This document shows, piece by piece, positions 1 through 8,396 of a stretch of DNA of 64,000 bases (positions within the stretch are counted from its first letter, which is position 1; each line of letters starts with the position of its first letter). A program made the translations under genes and the position numbers. A model generated the notes under the pieces. That model searched no databases. It was not told the origin of the DNA and was given only the letters and a program-made list of their open reading frames with translations. The stretch spans positions 1 through 64,000 of the forward strand of contig NZ_BMPM01000005.1 of assembly GCF_014647595.1 (NCBI RefSeq). The letters are read 5' to 3'. This stretch comes from Paenarthrobacter histidinolovorans. Its GTDB lineage: Bacteria; Actinomycetota; Actinomycetes; Actinomycetales; Micrococcaceae.

Positions 1-300
1 CACACACGGGGGTGCGCAATGATCCAGCCATAATTTCAACCAATCAAAAAACAATCGGTATCAACAAACTTGGCACACTATTGAGTTCTCAAACAACAGA
101 CACTAACCAGCACCACCCACACCCACACGGGGTCCAGGATCGCTCCGGAGCAACTTTCCAAACTTACCCGAACCGGCCGCTCAAAGCAAACCAAACCCCG
201 GGCCTCCCCCACCAACCAGAAGCACACAAAAGCACAACCGGAACCGGCAATTTGAAAGGGAGTCGGTCGCTATCTTTCCGCATCAGCGGCGGCGACTCGA
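1..300 (-). promoter_or_regulatory. Probable leader/promoter region of a ribosomal RNA operon (boxA at 78-98)
   Basis: Read on the minus strand, 78-98 gives TGTTGTTTGAGAACTCAATA followed by GTGTGCCAAG. This closely matches the boxA antitermination signal of Gram-positive rRNA leaders (Bacillus form TGTTCTTTGAAAACT; 13 of 15 bases agree) and the leader sequence I know from actinobacterial rrn operons. The T-rich stretch that follows (minus strand, about 60 to 20) is also usual there. The 16S gene would start left of base 1 and is not visible. No protein gene is supported here. I could not place a -10/-35 pair with confidence between 115 and 300. The identification is from recalled sequence likeness, not a search. 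Confidence 0.6.
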
Positions 301-530
301 ATAACTCTACACGCGCCCCACCCCCACACCAAATCCACCCCAACACCACCCAAAAACCCCGCAAACACAACCCAAACACCACCACCAACCCACCAAAACA
401 CCCCCAAACCCACCAAAACCCAGACCGTGAACCCCATCACAACCCGCCACCTAACCCAACCACCGCCGTCGAACACCCCGCCAACCTGAACGAGCACCCA
501 ACCCCAACCCAAACAACAACGCTCCCCCAC
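300..530. other. Gene-free A/C-rich strand-asymmetric stretch
   Basis: The plus strand is almost entirely A and C, with only a few G and T, so the minus strand is G/T-rich with repeated runs of GGG, GGGG and GGGGG. The open frame that crosses it (12-1055, plus) is low complexity and then runs antisense through the efflux gene, so it is not a gene. The stretch lies between the 3' end of the efflux gene and the putative rrn leader. The G-runs on the minus strand could form quadruplexes. Nothing else is recognised. Confidence 0.6.
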
Positions 531-547
531 CAAAGTGAGAGAGCGTT
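518..547 (-). terminator. Intrinsic terminator of the MFS efflux gene
   Basis: A 7-base stem AACGCTC/GAGCGTT (518-524 and 541-547), with partial inner pairing between, starts about 50 bases past the stop codon of the efflux gene. On the minus strand the hairpin is followed by GTTGTTT, a weak T-tract. Confidence 0.6.
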
Positions 548-596
548 GAAGAAGCGAGCAAGCGTCGCGCCCAAACCCGCGGGATGTGAGCTAGGG

Positions 597-2105
597 TCAG
601 TGGCCTCCGTGGCCTCCCGCACCTTCGGTCTTCCGCATCATGGCACTGAGCACCACGGCAACAAGAGCGATAACGGTGGCGGCCAGGAAGGCTGCCTGCA
701 TGCCGGCCACAAGACCCGACGAAGCGGAAACCACAGCGTAGATGGACACGAGCAGCGCGGTGCCGGCCGCACCGGAGACCTGCTGGGCCGTGCTGATGAT
801 CGCCGAACCGTGCGAGTAGAGGTGCGGCGGAAGCGGGTTCAACCCCGTGGTGAATGCCGGTGTGAACAGCAGCGCCAAGCCGAAGCTCAAGGCCACGTGG
901 AGCGCAATCACCCACCCAAGCGCACTGCCCTCGTCAAGCCGGGAGAACTGCCACAAGGTCAGCACCATCAGGACCGAACCGGACAGGGTCAGGGGCAGAG
1001 GGCCCACCTTGTCGAAGATCCTGCCAATGACGGGACCCAGCAGGCCCATGGCTAAACCACCAGGCAACAAGGCCAGACCGGTTTCCAGGGGCTGCAAGTG
1101 CAGGGTGTTCTGCAGGTACAGAGGAAGCAGAATGACTCCGCCAAACAGCGCCATCATTGCCACCACCATCAACAGCGTGGACACCGTAAACATGCGGAAC
1201 TTGAAGGCGCGAAGATCCAGCAGCGGAGCATCCGATTTCTGGAGCTTGAGCTGGCGGAAGACAAACAGCGCCAGGCACAGAAGCCCAACCACCAGCGCGA
1301 TCACCGGAACAACCCCGGCGTTCGAACCACCGATCTGGCTCAGGCCGTAGACCAGTCCACCGAAAGCCGGAACCGTAAGGATCACCGAGGTGACATCAAG
1401 GGTTGTCTTCTCCCGCTCCCCCACGTTCGTGAGGTACTTGGCGCCGATGGCGAAAGCGGCCAAGGCGACCGGCAGCACAAACACAAACATGAAACGCCAC
1501 GAGAAATTGTCCAGAATGATGCCGGAGACTGTCGGCCCCATCGCGGGCGCTACTGAAATGGCAATGCTCACGTTGCCCATGACGGCACCGCGCTTGGACA
1601 TGGGCACCAGGGTGAGGATGGTGGTCATCAGCAGCGGCAGCATAATGGCCGTTCCGCCGGCCTGGACGATGCGTGCCAGCAACAGCACCAGGAATCCCGG
1701 AGCCAGAGCGGCCAGCAACGTGCCACCACTGAACAGTCCCATGGCCAGCATGAACGCGCCACGGGTACTCATGCGCTGCAGGATGAAACCCGTGGTGGGG
1801 ATGACCACTGCCATGGTGAGCATGAACCCGGTGGCAAGCCACTGCACCGTGGAAGCACTCACCTGAAGATCCGTCATGAGGCGCTGCAGGGCAACGTTCA
1901 TGATGGTTTCGTTGAGGATCACCACGAAGGTCGCCACCAGCAAGGTGATGATGACCGTCACCGACTCACGCGACATCTTTCCAGAGGCCTGCGCGGCGTG
2001 CCCCTGGGGCGCCGCCTGCGTGGACGTTGTCCCTGCTGTGGCGGCTGCTCCGGAAGCGCCGGATTCGGGCTTGCCGTTTGCGTCAGACGTGACGTCGGTA
2101 GACAT
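597..2105 (-). CDS. DHA2-type MFS multidrug efflux transporter
   Basis: A 502-residue membrane protein of the DHA2 (14-helix, EmrB/QacA-like) drug:proton antiporter class. A disordered Ala/Thr/Gln-rich N-terminal segment of about 50 residues precedes the first helix (VIITLLVATFVVILNETIMN), which carries the typical DHA2 start with an acidic residue in helix 1. The motif-C-like helix follows around residues 160-175 (SIAISVAPAMGPTVSG). The ATG at 2105 was chosen over one 36 bases upstream because GGGGAA sits five bases before it. It is a single-gene unit with its own promoter, a palindromic operator and a terminator. The substrate cannot be read from the sequence. The operator suggests local repression by a TetR- or MarR-type regulator, but none is encoded beside it. 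Confidence 0.9.
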   Translation of the reverse strand: MSTDVTSDANGKPESGASGAAATAGTTSTQAAPQGHAAQASGKMSRESVTVIITLLVATFVVILNETIMNVALQRLMTDLQVSASTVQWLATGFMLTMAVVIPTTGFILQRMSTRGAFMLAMGLFSGGTLLAALAPGFLVLLLARIVQAGGTAIMLPLLMTTILTLVPMSKRGAVMGNVSIAISVAPAMGPTVSGIILDNFSWRFMFVFVLPVALAAFAIGAKYLTNVGEREKTTLDVTSVILTVPAFGGLVYGLSQIGGSNAGVVPVIALVVGLLCLALFVFRQLKLQKSDAPLLDLRAFKFRMFTVSTLLMVVAMMALFGGVILLPLYLQNTLHLQPLETGLALLPGGLAMGLLGPVIGRIFDKVGPLPLTLSGSVLMVLTLWQFSRLDEGSALGWVIALHVALSFGLALLFTPAFTTGLNPLPPHLYSHGSAIISTAQQVSGAAGTALLVSIYAVVSASSGLVAGMQAAFLAATVIALVAVVLSAMMRKTEGAGGHGGH

Positions 2106-2154
2106 GAGGGTTCCCCAAGGTTTGGATTTGGTGTCCGGCAATCAGTGCCGGTAA

Positions 2155-2169
2155 AGACTAAAACAGTCT
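2155..2169. promoter_or_regulatory. Palindromic operator candidate for the MFS efflux gene
   Basis: AGACTAAAACAGTCT is an exact 5-base inverted repeat with a 5-base centre, flanked by A/T. It overlaps the -10 box and start region of the predicted promoter, a position suited to repression. The binding protein is unknown. Confidence 0.5.
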
Positions 2170-2193
2170 AAACGCCCGGCCAATTCCCGTCAC
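2165..2193 (-). promoter_or_regulatory. Predicted promoter of the MFS efflux gene
   Basis: On the minus strand GTGACG (2193-2188) and TAGACT (2170-2165) are separated by 17 bases, each matching four or more of six consensus positions for a housekeeping sigma factor. The ATG lies about 60 bases downstream. Confidence 0.4.
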
Positions 2194-2209
2194 CAGAAAA
2201 AATCAAACC

Positions 2210-3112
2210 TTAGGAGAACAATGGGGCGTTATCGATGAGCCGCACAGGACCAACCTTGGCGGCGATGATCGCCAGCCCTTCGCCCCGGAACGGTGTTTCC
2301 TTGCAGTTTTCGGCCAGTGGTTCCAAGGTAGCGGGATCGACGACGTCGAAATAGTCCAGCTCCACCAGTGGCTGGGACTGAACAAGCGCGACGGCGGAAT
2401 CGAGGTCGAGCGGTTCGTGGGCGTTTGCGCGGGACTCAATGAGGCGCAAAGCCCGCGACAACACCAATGCGGCCTCGTGCTCCTCGTCCGAGAGGAACCG
2501 GTTGCGGCTTGAAAGGGCCAATCCGTCCTCACCCCGGACAATCGGCACGGGAACAATCTCCACGGGGAAGTTCAGGTCCGAGACCATCCGCTTCACCAGC
2601 GCCAACTGCTGTGCGTCCTTCTGTCCGAAGTAAGCCCGGTAGGCCGCCGTCGTCCCGTGCGGGGCGGCACCCCCGGGGAGCCCGTAGTGCAGCAGCTTGG
2701 CAACCACGGTCAGGGCGCCGTCGAAATGCCCGGGACGCGAGGCGCCTTCCCACTTATCGCCCAGCGGGCCGGATGTCACCCGCACCAACGGTTGTCCGCC
2801 CGGGTAGACCTCCTCAACGGACGGCGCGAAAACGAGGTCCACGCCTTCGGCATCAAGAAGGGCCATATCAGCGTCCAGCGTGCGGGGGTAACGGTCCAGG
2901 TCCACGGCATCACCGAACTGCAGCGGGTTAACGAAAATCGTGGCTACCACAACATCGTTCTCCGCCACCGCGGCCCGGGCCAGGGCGGCATGGCCCTGGT
3001 GCAGGGCGCCCATGGTGGGAACCAGGCCCTGCGAGCTTCCTCGTTTTTCAGCGAGAAGCCGGGCGCTTTCGGCACGCAATTCCGGTGCCGTGGTGACGAG
3101 TTTGATGGCCAT
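2210..3112 (-). CDS. panC: Pantothenate synthetase
   Basis: Joins D-pantoate and beta-alanine with ATP hydrolysis to AMP to make pantothenate, the precursor of coenzyme A, in the cytosol. The 300-residue length is normal. The nucleotide-binding motif [10 protein letters not shown] lies near residues 32-41, followed by [12 protein letters not shown] and the KMSKS-like loop SSRNRFL near residue 201. It is the last gene of the long minus-strand run and sits five bases behind the DUF2520 gene, so the two are probably co-transcribed. One small oddity is a Gly/Pro insertion near residues 144-152 (LPGGAAPHG), which would lie on a surface loop. Confidence 0.97.
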   Translation of the reverse strand: MAIKLVTTAPELRAESARLLAEKRGSSQGLVPTMGALHQGHAALARAAVAENDVVVATIFVNPLQFGDAVDLDRYPRTLDADMALLDAEGVDLVFAPSVEEVYPGGQPLVRVTSGPLGDKWEGASRPGHFDGALTVVAKLLHYGLPGGAAPHGTTAAYRAYFGQKDAQQLALVKRMVSDLNFPVEIVPVPIVRGEDGLALSSRNRFLSDEEHEAALVLSRALRLIESRANAHEPLDLDSAVALVQSQPLVELDYFDVVDPATLEPLAENCKETPFRGEGLAIIAAKVGPVRLIDNAPLFS

Positions 3113-3117
3113 GCTGT

Positions 3118-4026
3118 TCAGTTTCCTTCCGGCGCTTTGGGGTCTGCGTCCAAAGCCTGGTCGATATCCGTCAATTGTTCCGGGCGCAGCAGTCCACGGT
3201 TTCCTGCCCTGCGGGCAGTGGCCCGGGCCATTGCCTGGTAGGCCGCGAGGACATCGCCGCCCGCACCGCCGTCGTATTCCTTCAACGCCTGGGCGTGCGC
3301 CGAAACAGTACCCACATCTCCGCGGGCCACCGGGCCGGTCAGCGCGGATTCGCCCGACGCGAGGGCATTTTCAAGTGTCGCGCGCAGCAGCGGACCGAGC
3401 ATGGATTCGGGTGTCTCAACGCCGATTTCCCGCAGCATTTGCGAGGCCTGCGCCACCAAAGTGACCATATGGTTCGAGCTGTGCGCAAGGGCTGCGTGAT
3501 AGAGGGTACGGTCGGCTTCGGCGATCGCCACAGGCTCTGCGCCCATCTCCACCACCAGGGCCTGGGCGATCGGCAGCATCGCCGCGTCGGCCGTGACGCC
3601 AAAGGTGCAGTCCATGAGGCGGGTCAGGTCCAGGCTCATGCCCGTGAACGTCATGGCCGGGTGAAGGGCCAGCGGAATCGCGCCCGCGGCCCGCACCGGA
3701 TTCAGGATTCCGACGCCGAACCGGCCCGATGTATGTGCCACCAGCTGGCCCGGCTGCCAGGCCCCCAGTTTGGCAAGCCCGGTCACCAATTCACCCAAGG
3801 AGTCGTCCGGTACCGCCAACAGCACCAGCTCGGAACGCTCCACGATGTCCTGGATTTCAAGAATCGGAACGCCGGGCAGGAGGTTTTCGGCCCGCTCACG
3901 GCTCGCCTCGGACACCGCAGAAACCCCGACGACGGCGTGCTCGGCCGCGCGCAAAGCCGCACCCAGGACGGCACCCACTTTGCCTGCACCTACGATTCCG
4001 ACTCCGAGTCGTCCTGGCTTAGCCAT
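3118..4026 (-). CDS. Rossmann-fold plus DUF2520 dehydrogenase-like protein
   Basis: A 302-residue protein with an N-terminal NAD(P)-binding fold ([17 protein letters not shown], residues 8-24) and a C-terminal helical DUF2520 domain of the 6-phosphogluconate dehydrogenase-like superfamily. The middle holds the family sequence HPAMTFTG near residue 141 and HSSNHMVTL in the DUF2520 part. The start at 4026 has AGGAGG nine bases upstream and overlaps the end of the PH-domain gene by eight bases. The reaction of this family is not established. Its tight coupling to panC suggests a role in pantothenate or pantoate metabolism, for example ketopantoate reduction, but that is inference from position and fold. 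Confidence 0.85.
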   Translation of the reverse strand: MAKPGRLGVGIVGAGKVGAVLGAALRAAEHAVVGVSAVSEASRERAENLLPGVPILEIQDIVERSELVLLAVPDDSLGELVTGLAKLGAWQPGQLVAHTSGRFGVGILNPVRAAGAIPLALHPAMTFTGMSLDLTRLMDCTFGVTADAAMLPIAQALVVEMGAEPVAIAEADRTLYHAALAHSSNHMVTLVAQASQMLREIGVETPESMLGPLLRATLENALASGESALTGPVARGDVGTVSAHAQALKEYDGGAGGDVLAAYQAMARATARRAGNRGLLRPEQLTDIDQALDADPKAPEGN

Positions 4027-5563
4027 CGTGGCGGTCCTCCTGGTTGGGTGTTTGGGGTTCTTCTGTTTGCGCTGCCGCTGCAGCGACTTCCGGAGCTTGC
4101 GGCGCCACCTGCGCCAGCCATTGCTCGCTGGTCTGCCGCTTGCGTGCCTCCCGGGCGCGGGCCGCCTGCTGGTCGAAAAGCTCCACAGCCTCGGTCACCC
4201 CGGCTTGGAACACGCGCGGAAGCACTGGGCCCGCTGTGGTGTGGAGGACCAGATCAGCCACAGCAAAGCGCCGTGCCAGCGGCCCCTGGTGCAACGCCAT
4301 GGACTGGGTCCGCTGGTGCGGCACCATCACCAAGGTGCGCCACCATCGGCCGGAGCGGATCAGCAGAGCGGTGCCGGTAGCCAGAAAACCATTGCGACGC
4401 CAGCCCAACGGCGCCAGCAACCGTGCCCGGCGGGGCGTTGTGACAAATCCATCAGTGCCGGCCGGGACGTGGCCCGCCGGCGCGAGTCCCTCCAACCCGG
4501 CATTGAAGACCGCCGCGGGTTCGTCCACCCCGGGATCCGGCAACACCAAGGACATCATCCGCAGGACATCGGATTTCAACCCCACGGGGAGCAACATGGT
4601 GCGGGCAGCGCCGTCGGAATTCCCCGCAGCGCCGTAGCCGGCCACGTTGACGTGCATCCGGTACCAACCGAAAAGCCTCCAGATGGGCGGCTGCCTCACC
4701 ATCACGGCCTGGATACGGCCCGGGGGCAAGGTTTGCGCCTGAGTGTCCAGCAGGCCGTAGCGAAGCCGGATTCCGTCCGGGGAAATGGCAGCCGTGAAGT
4801 TATAGCCCTTGTTGAAGGCACTCCAGTACGAGGCCCCAATACCCAGGATGCCGGGGATAAGCGCCAGGAAGATCGCGGTGTTCTCCAGGAGGACAGACGT
4901 GGAAACCACCACTGCGGCGCCGATGAGGATCCCCACCGTTTGCTCGCTCAGGAGCAGGGATCCGAGAAGGCGCCCTGGAGGCACGGACAGCACCACGTGC
5001 TCCGGGGCTTCCCGGATTTCTTCCGTTGAGCCGGGCTCGCTGACCACGCCGGCCGCCTGGGCGAGAATGCTGGCGCGCAGCTGCTTGGCCTGGTCGATGG
5101 GAAGGTAAGCCAGCCTCACGGCCGACTCGCCGGCGTCGGCCACTTCAAACTTGAGTTCAGCGAGACCGAAAATCCGCGCCAGAAGCGGCTGGACGATGTC
5201 GATGGCTTGAACGCGGTCCAGGCGTGCCTGCCGCTGTTGCTTGAACAGGAAACCAGTGTTCACCCGGACAAAACCTTCGGCCACCTGGTAACGCGTGAAA
5301 TACCAACTGAGGATGAAGCCGCCGACCGTCAGGAGCAGCACCACGGCGCCACCGGCCAGAAGCCATGGCACCCTGCCGGTGAGGTTCGGATCCACAAAAT
5401 CCCGGCCTTGCAACATGCGCTCGAAAGCGTCCCGGCTGAAGAAGAACCCGACGGCGGCCAACGCCACCCAGCCGCGCACGAAAGGCGAGGCAGGATGGAC
5501 CCGCTTCCAGCCGCCGTCGACGGCCTTGTCCGGTAACGCCACTGCTGGGTCTACCGGGCTCAC
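4019..5563 (-). CDS. Large PH-domain membrane protein (YdbT-like)
   Basis: A 514-residue protein with repeated bacterial PH (bPH_2) domains placed after hydrophobic pairs: helices near residues 35-85 and 215-250, each followed by the typical FVRVNTGFLFKQQRQARLDR or IRLRYGLLDTQAQTLPPGR segment. The family resembles Bacillus YdbT, whose role is not firmly known. The GTG at 5563 was chosen because it forms a GTGA overlap with the stop of the upstream gene, a sign of translational coupling. The C-terminal 60 residues are charged and Ala/Glu-rich. It forms a pair with the smaller PH gene, as ydbS/ydbT do in Bacillus. Confidence 0.85.
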   Translation of the reverse strand: MSPVDPAVALPDKAVDGGWKRVHPASPFVRGWVALAAVGFFFSRDAFERMLQGRDFVDPNLTGRVPWLLAGGAVVLLLTVGGFILSWYFTRYQVAEGFVRVNTGFLFKQQRQARLDRVQAIDIVQPLLARIFGLAELKFEVADAGESAVRLAYLPIDQAKQLRASILAQAAGVVSEPGSTEEIREAPEHVVLSVPPGRLLGSLLLSEQTVGILIGAAVVVSTSVLLENTAIFLALIPGILGIGASYWSAFNKGYNFTAAISPDGIRLRYGLLDTQAQTLPPGRIQAVMVRQPPIWRLFGWYRMHVNVAGYGAAGNSDGAARTMLLPVGLKSDVLRMMSLVLPDPGVDEPAAVFNAGLEGLAPAGHVPAGTDGFVTTPRRARLLAPLGWRRNGFLATGTALLIRSGRWWRTLVMVPHQRTQSMALHQGPLARRFAVADLVLHTTAGPVLPRVFQAGVTEAVELFDQQAARAREARKRQTSEQWLAQVAPQAPEVAAAAAQTEEPQTPNQEDRHDG

Positions 5564-6072
5564 AGCCCGGCCAGCCTGGCTTCTCCGCGGGCCGAAAGCT
5601 GTTCGCGCAAGCGGGCGCCTTCCTGGGCGGGAAGGCCCGGGAGCTGGGCATTTGTCCCGGTGGAAGCCGTGTGCAGTTTCAGCGTGCACAGCCCCAGGCT
5701 GCGCTCAACCGGTCCAACAGCCACGTCAACGTATTGCATGCGGCCGTACGGGACCACCATGGTCCGCTGGAAGAAGATGCCCCGGCGGATGAGCAGATCA
5801 TCATCGCGTTCGGCATATCCGATGGCACGCACCTGGCGCGGAATGAGGGCCAGTCGCCATAGGGCAAGAAGCAGCATCACCGCAGGAACAGCAATGGCCA
5901 GCCACAACGGCGGCCAACGCCACCACCCCAGGAGCACGAAGACAAGTGGCAGGCTTAGGACGGCGACCAGGAGCACATTTCCGATGGCCCACTCCACCAG
6001 GCGGACAGTGACGTACTTGGGGGAAACCCGGAGCCACTGGACGCCGGGAGGATCAATCGCCTCGGTAGGCAT
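5560..6072 (-). CDS. Small PH-domain membrane protein (YdbS-like)
   Basis: A 170-residue protein with two transmembrane helices (about residues 25-70) and one bPH_2 domain containing the IRRGIFFQRTMVVPYGRMQ segment, the most conserved part of the family. The ATG at 6072 is preceded by AAGGCGA and lies 20 bases inside the end of the DUF3180 gene. It is coupled to the larger PH gene downstream by a GTGA overlap. The function is unknown; the pair is thought to form one membrane complex because the two genes travel together. Confidence 0.85.
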   Translation of the reverse strand: MPTEAIDPPGVQWLRVSPKYVTVRLVEWAIGNVLLVAVLSLPLVFVLLGWWRWPPLWLAIAVPAVMLLLALWRLALIPRQVRAIGYAERDDDLLIRRGIFFQRTMVVPYGRMQYVDVAVGPVERSLGLCTLKLHTASTGTNAQLPGLPAQEGARLREQLSARGEARLAGL

Positions 6073-6574
6073 ATTCGCCTTCGCCTTTGGTCTCGCCCCG
6101 GCGGGTTTCAGGACCAGCGGAGCCGCCGTCGATGTCCTCCGGCGGGATCCGGCAAAAACGCTCGACGACCAGCCCCACAACCACCATCACCACGCCGCCG
6201 CCACCCATGAGCAGGGCATTCCACAAAATGCCTTCACCGCTGCGCAACGTGCCGATCCGCAGGAGGTCCACGGCAATACCCGCATGCCAGCCAAGGAGCA
6301 GCGTTCCAGCGTAAGCACACGCCTGGGCAAGGATCAGGGTCCTGGCAGCAAGAATCGGATTCAGCATGTTCTTCTTCTTGCCATTGCGCCAACGCAGGAC
6401 CCGCACGCCCATGATGAGCGTGAGCCCGGCGATGACACCCATGGTGATCAACGCGGACGTTGGCAGGACAGGAGTGGGCATGCTGAAGCGGTTGGTAGTG
6501 ACAGTGGCCAGCCAACCGACGACGGCAGCAATGACGGCGATGAGCACCAAAACAACCGGGCGCATGGCTTTCAT
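6053..6574 (-). CDS. DUF3180 family membrane protein
   Basis: A 173-residue protein with four predicted membrane helices (about 5-25, 40-60, 80-100 and 120-140) and a charged C-terminal tail rich in Glu, Gly and Arg. It matches the actinobacterial DUF3180 family, found next to folK in many genomes. No enzyme motif is visible. It begins two bases after folK and overlaps the next gene by 20 bases, so it is translated within the folate operon. Whether it takes part in folate metabolism is not known. Confidence 0.85.
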   Translation of the reverse strand: MKAMRPVVLVLIAVIAAVVGWLATVTTNRFSMPTPVLPTSALITMGVIAGLTLIMGVRVLRWRNGKKKNMLNPILAARTLILAQACAYAGTLLLGWHAGIAVDLLRIGTLRSGEGILWNALLMGGGGVVMVVVGLVVERFCRIPPEDIDGGSAGPETRRGETKGEGEYAYRGD

Positions 6575-6576
6575 GG

Positions 6577-7116
6577 CTACTCCACCGCCCCTGTGGCTGG
6601 TACACCGGCGACGTCGCCAAAGCCGTCAAACCTGCGGATGTCCGGCATGTCGGCTGCGACGGCAGCCAGTTCAGCCACGCTGCGGCCGTTCAGTTGGGCG
6701 TGTGGTTCAAGCAGAGACCAGGGGTAGAGCACGAAAGCCCGCTCGGCAGCCCTGGGATGCGGGATGGTGAGGACGGGATCGTCGCTTACCAGGTCACCGA
6801 AAACGATGATGTCCACGTCCAGCGTCCTGGGACCCCAGCGCACTTCACGGGTACGGTGATGCTTCTGTTCGACGTCGTGACAATGCTTGAGGAGCTCCAA
6901 GGGAGTGAGCGTGGTCTCAACCGCCATGACCATGTTCAGGAAATCAGGCTGGCCTTCGGGCCCGCCCACGGCCTTGGTCTGCACCACCGGAGAAACCCCC
7001 AGGAGACGGACCTCCGGCGGATCAACCAGGTCCGCAACAGCAGTGGACAGGGTGTCGTTACGCTCCCCCAGATTGCTGCCCAACGCCAGGATGGCCTTGG
7101 TATAGCCGGAGCTCAT
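6577..7116 (-). CDS. folK: 6-hydroxymethyl-7,8-dihydropterin pyrophosphokinase (HPPK)
   Basis: Transfers pyrophosphate from ATP to 6-hydroxymethyl-dihydropterin, the step before dihydropteroate synthase. The 179-residue length fits the family. Diagnostic motifs are LALGSNLGER near residue 11, QPDFLNMV (pterin contact) near residue 56 and the signature RWGPRTLDVDIIVFGD near residue 93, with the two metal-binding aspartates in DVD. It overlaps folB by the 4-base ATGA junction, so translation of the two is probably coupled. Confidence 0.96.
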   Translation of the reverse strand: MSSGYTKAILALGSNLGERNDTLSTAVADLVDPPEVRLLGVSPVVQTKAVGGPEGQPDFLNMVMAVETTLTPLELLKHCHDVEQKHHRTREVRWGPRTLDVDIIVFGDLVSDDPVLTIPHPRAAERAFVLYPWSLLEPHAQLNGRSVAELAAVAADMPDIRRFDGFGDVAGVPATGAVE

Positions 7117-7484
7117 GACCGCTCCCGGTGGACGCTGACAGTCACATCGCCGAACGGCACCTCAATGGGCGCCTTGGGCTTGTGGACGGTGACGTCGACG
7201 GCGGCCACGCTGTAGTTCGCAAGGATGGCCTCGGCGATCCTGACCGCCAGGCCCTCAATGAGGTTCAGGGGCTCGCCTTCGATGTGCTTGGTAATCAGCT
7301 CGGCGACTTCGCCGTAATGCGCTGTGTACTGCAGGTCGTCGGTCTCGGCAGCCTTGGTGAAATCCGTGTGGAGCACGGCATCCACTACGAAGGGCTGGCC
7401 GTCACGGCGCTCGAAATCGAACACTCCGTGATAACCGACGGCGGTGACGCCGGTCAGCGTAATCCTGTCCACAGCGTTATCCAA
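7113..7484 (-). CDS. folB: Dihydroneopterin aldolase
   Basis: Cleaves dihydroneopterin to 6-hydroxymethyl-dihydropterin and glycolaldehyde. The protein has 123 residues, the normal size. The catalytic surroundings GYHGVFDFERRDGQPF (residues 17-32), the LTHY-like segment DLQYTAHYGEVAELI and the PKAPI motif with its conserved lysine (VTVHKPKAPI, near residue 100) are present. The start directly abuts the folP stop, and the end overlaps folK by four bases. Confidence 0.96.
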   Translation of the reverse strand: MDNAVDRITLTGVTAVGYHGVFDFERRDGQPFVVDAVLHTDFTKAAETDDLQYTAHYGEVAELITKHIEGEPLNLIEGLAVRIAEAILANYSVAAVDVTVHKPKAPIEVPFGDVTVSVHRERS

Positions 7485-8390
7485 TCAGCGGGCAATACGG
7501 GCGGCAACCTTGACGGCGTCAAGGCTGGGGCCGACGTCGTGGACGCGGACAGCCCAGGCGCCCTTGGCAGCACTCAGAGCGGTGATGGCAGCCGTGGCCG
7601 CATCACGTTCCAAGGGAGCTGCGGACTTGCCTGCCACGGTGAGGAGCGAGCCAAGGAAGCGCTTGCGTGAAGCGGCCACCATCACCTTGTGGCCCAGGAC
7701 GAACAGCTGGTCCAGGTTCTTCAGCAGTTCCCAGTTCTGGTTCTCGTTCTTGGAGAACCCAACGCCGGGATCCACGATGATCTGCTCCGGGGCCACGCCT
7801 GCGGCATACAGCTTGTCGCGGACGCCGCTGAGCTCAGCCACGACGTCTTCGGTGACGTTGTTGTAATCCGTCAGGCTGTCCATGGTCAGGGCGTCGCCCC
7901 GGCGGTGGGTGAGGATGTACGGAACCTTGGTGCGGGCCACGAGCTCCGGCATGTCAGGCTCGATGGTCAGGCCCGAAACATCGTTGATGATGGCGGCACC
8001 GGCCTCAACAGCGGCGGCTGCCGTGGAGGTGTGCATGGTGTCGATGCTGACCAGCGCGCCGGCCTTCACCAGTGCCTGGATCACTGGGAGCACGCGGCGC
8101 TGCTCTTCCTCGGGGGAAACAGGTTCCGCACCCGAACGGGTGGACTCCCCGCCGACGTCGATGATGTCGGCGCCGGCGTAGAACATCCGCAGGCCCAGCG
8201 CAATGGCTGTGTCCGGCGTGCGGTGCGTGCCGCCGTCGCTGAAGGAATCCGGGGTGACGTTGAGGATTCCCATGACGAGCGTTCGGTCCGTCGGCAGGTC
8301 CTCGAACCTGGCCGCGGGCCGCGGCTTGCGGAGAACCGGCAGGGGGCTTGTGGCCGGGCCGGTTCCGGGTGCTGCAGCGAGGGAGTCCAT
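7485..8390 (-). CDS. folP: Dihydropteroate synthase
   Basis: Condenses 6-hydroxymethyl-dihydropterin pyrophosphate with p-aminobenzoate; this is the sulfonamide target. At 301 residues it is somewhat longer than the core enzyme because of a Pro/Ala-rich N-terminal extension of about 35 residues. The two pterin-binding signatures are clear: MGILNVTPDSFSDGG near residue 40 and IDVGGESTRSGA near residue 76. Further sites are IINDVSG, DPGVGFSKN and VAASRKRFLG. The ATG has GGAAGG nine bases upstream within the end of folE. Confidence 0.97.
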   Translation of the reverse strand: MDSLAAAPGTGPATSPLPVLRKPRPAARFEDLPTDRTLVMGILNVTPDSFSDGGTHRTPDTAIALGLRMFYAGADIIDVGGESTRSGAEPVSPEEEQRRVLPVIQALVKAGALVSIDTMHTSTAAAAVEAGAAIINDVSGLTIEPDMPELVARTKVPYILTHRRGDALTMDSLTDYNNVTEDVVAELSGVRDKLYAAGVAPEQIIVDPGVGFSKNENQNWELLKNLDQLFVLGHKVMVAASRKRFLGSLLTVAGKSAAPLERDAATAAITALSAAKGAWAVRVHDVGPSLDAVKVAARIAR

Positions 8391-8396
8391 AAATGC

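Noticed and set aside
12..1055. A long plus-strand open frame with Pro/His/Thr-rich product
   Set aside because: It has no ribosome site, is low complexity in the A/C-rich stretch and then runs antisense through the well-supported efflux gene.
3175..5029. Long plus-strand frames opposite DUF2520 and the PH-domain genes
   Set aside because: Antisense shadows produced by the strong GC bias at third codon positions; Arg/Pro/His-rich without any family pattern.
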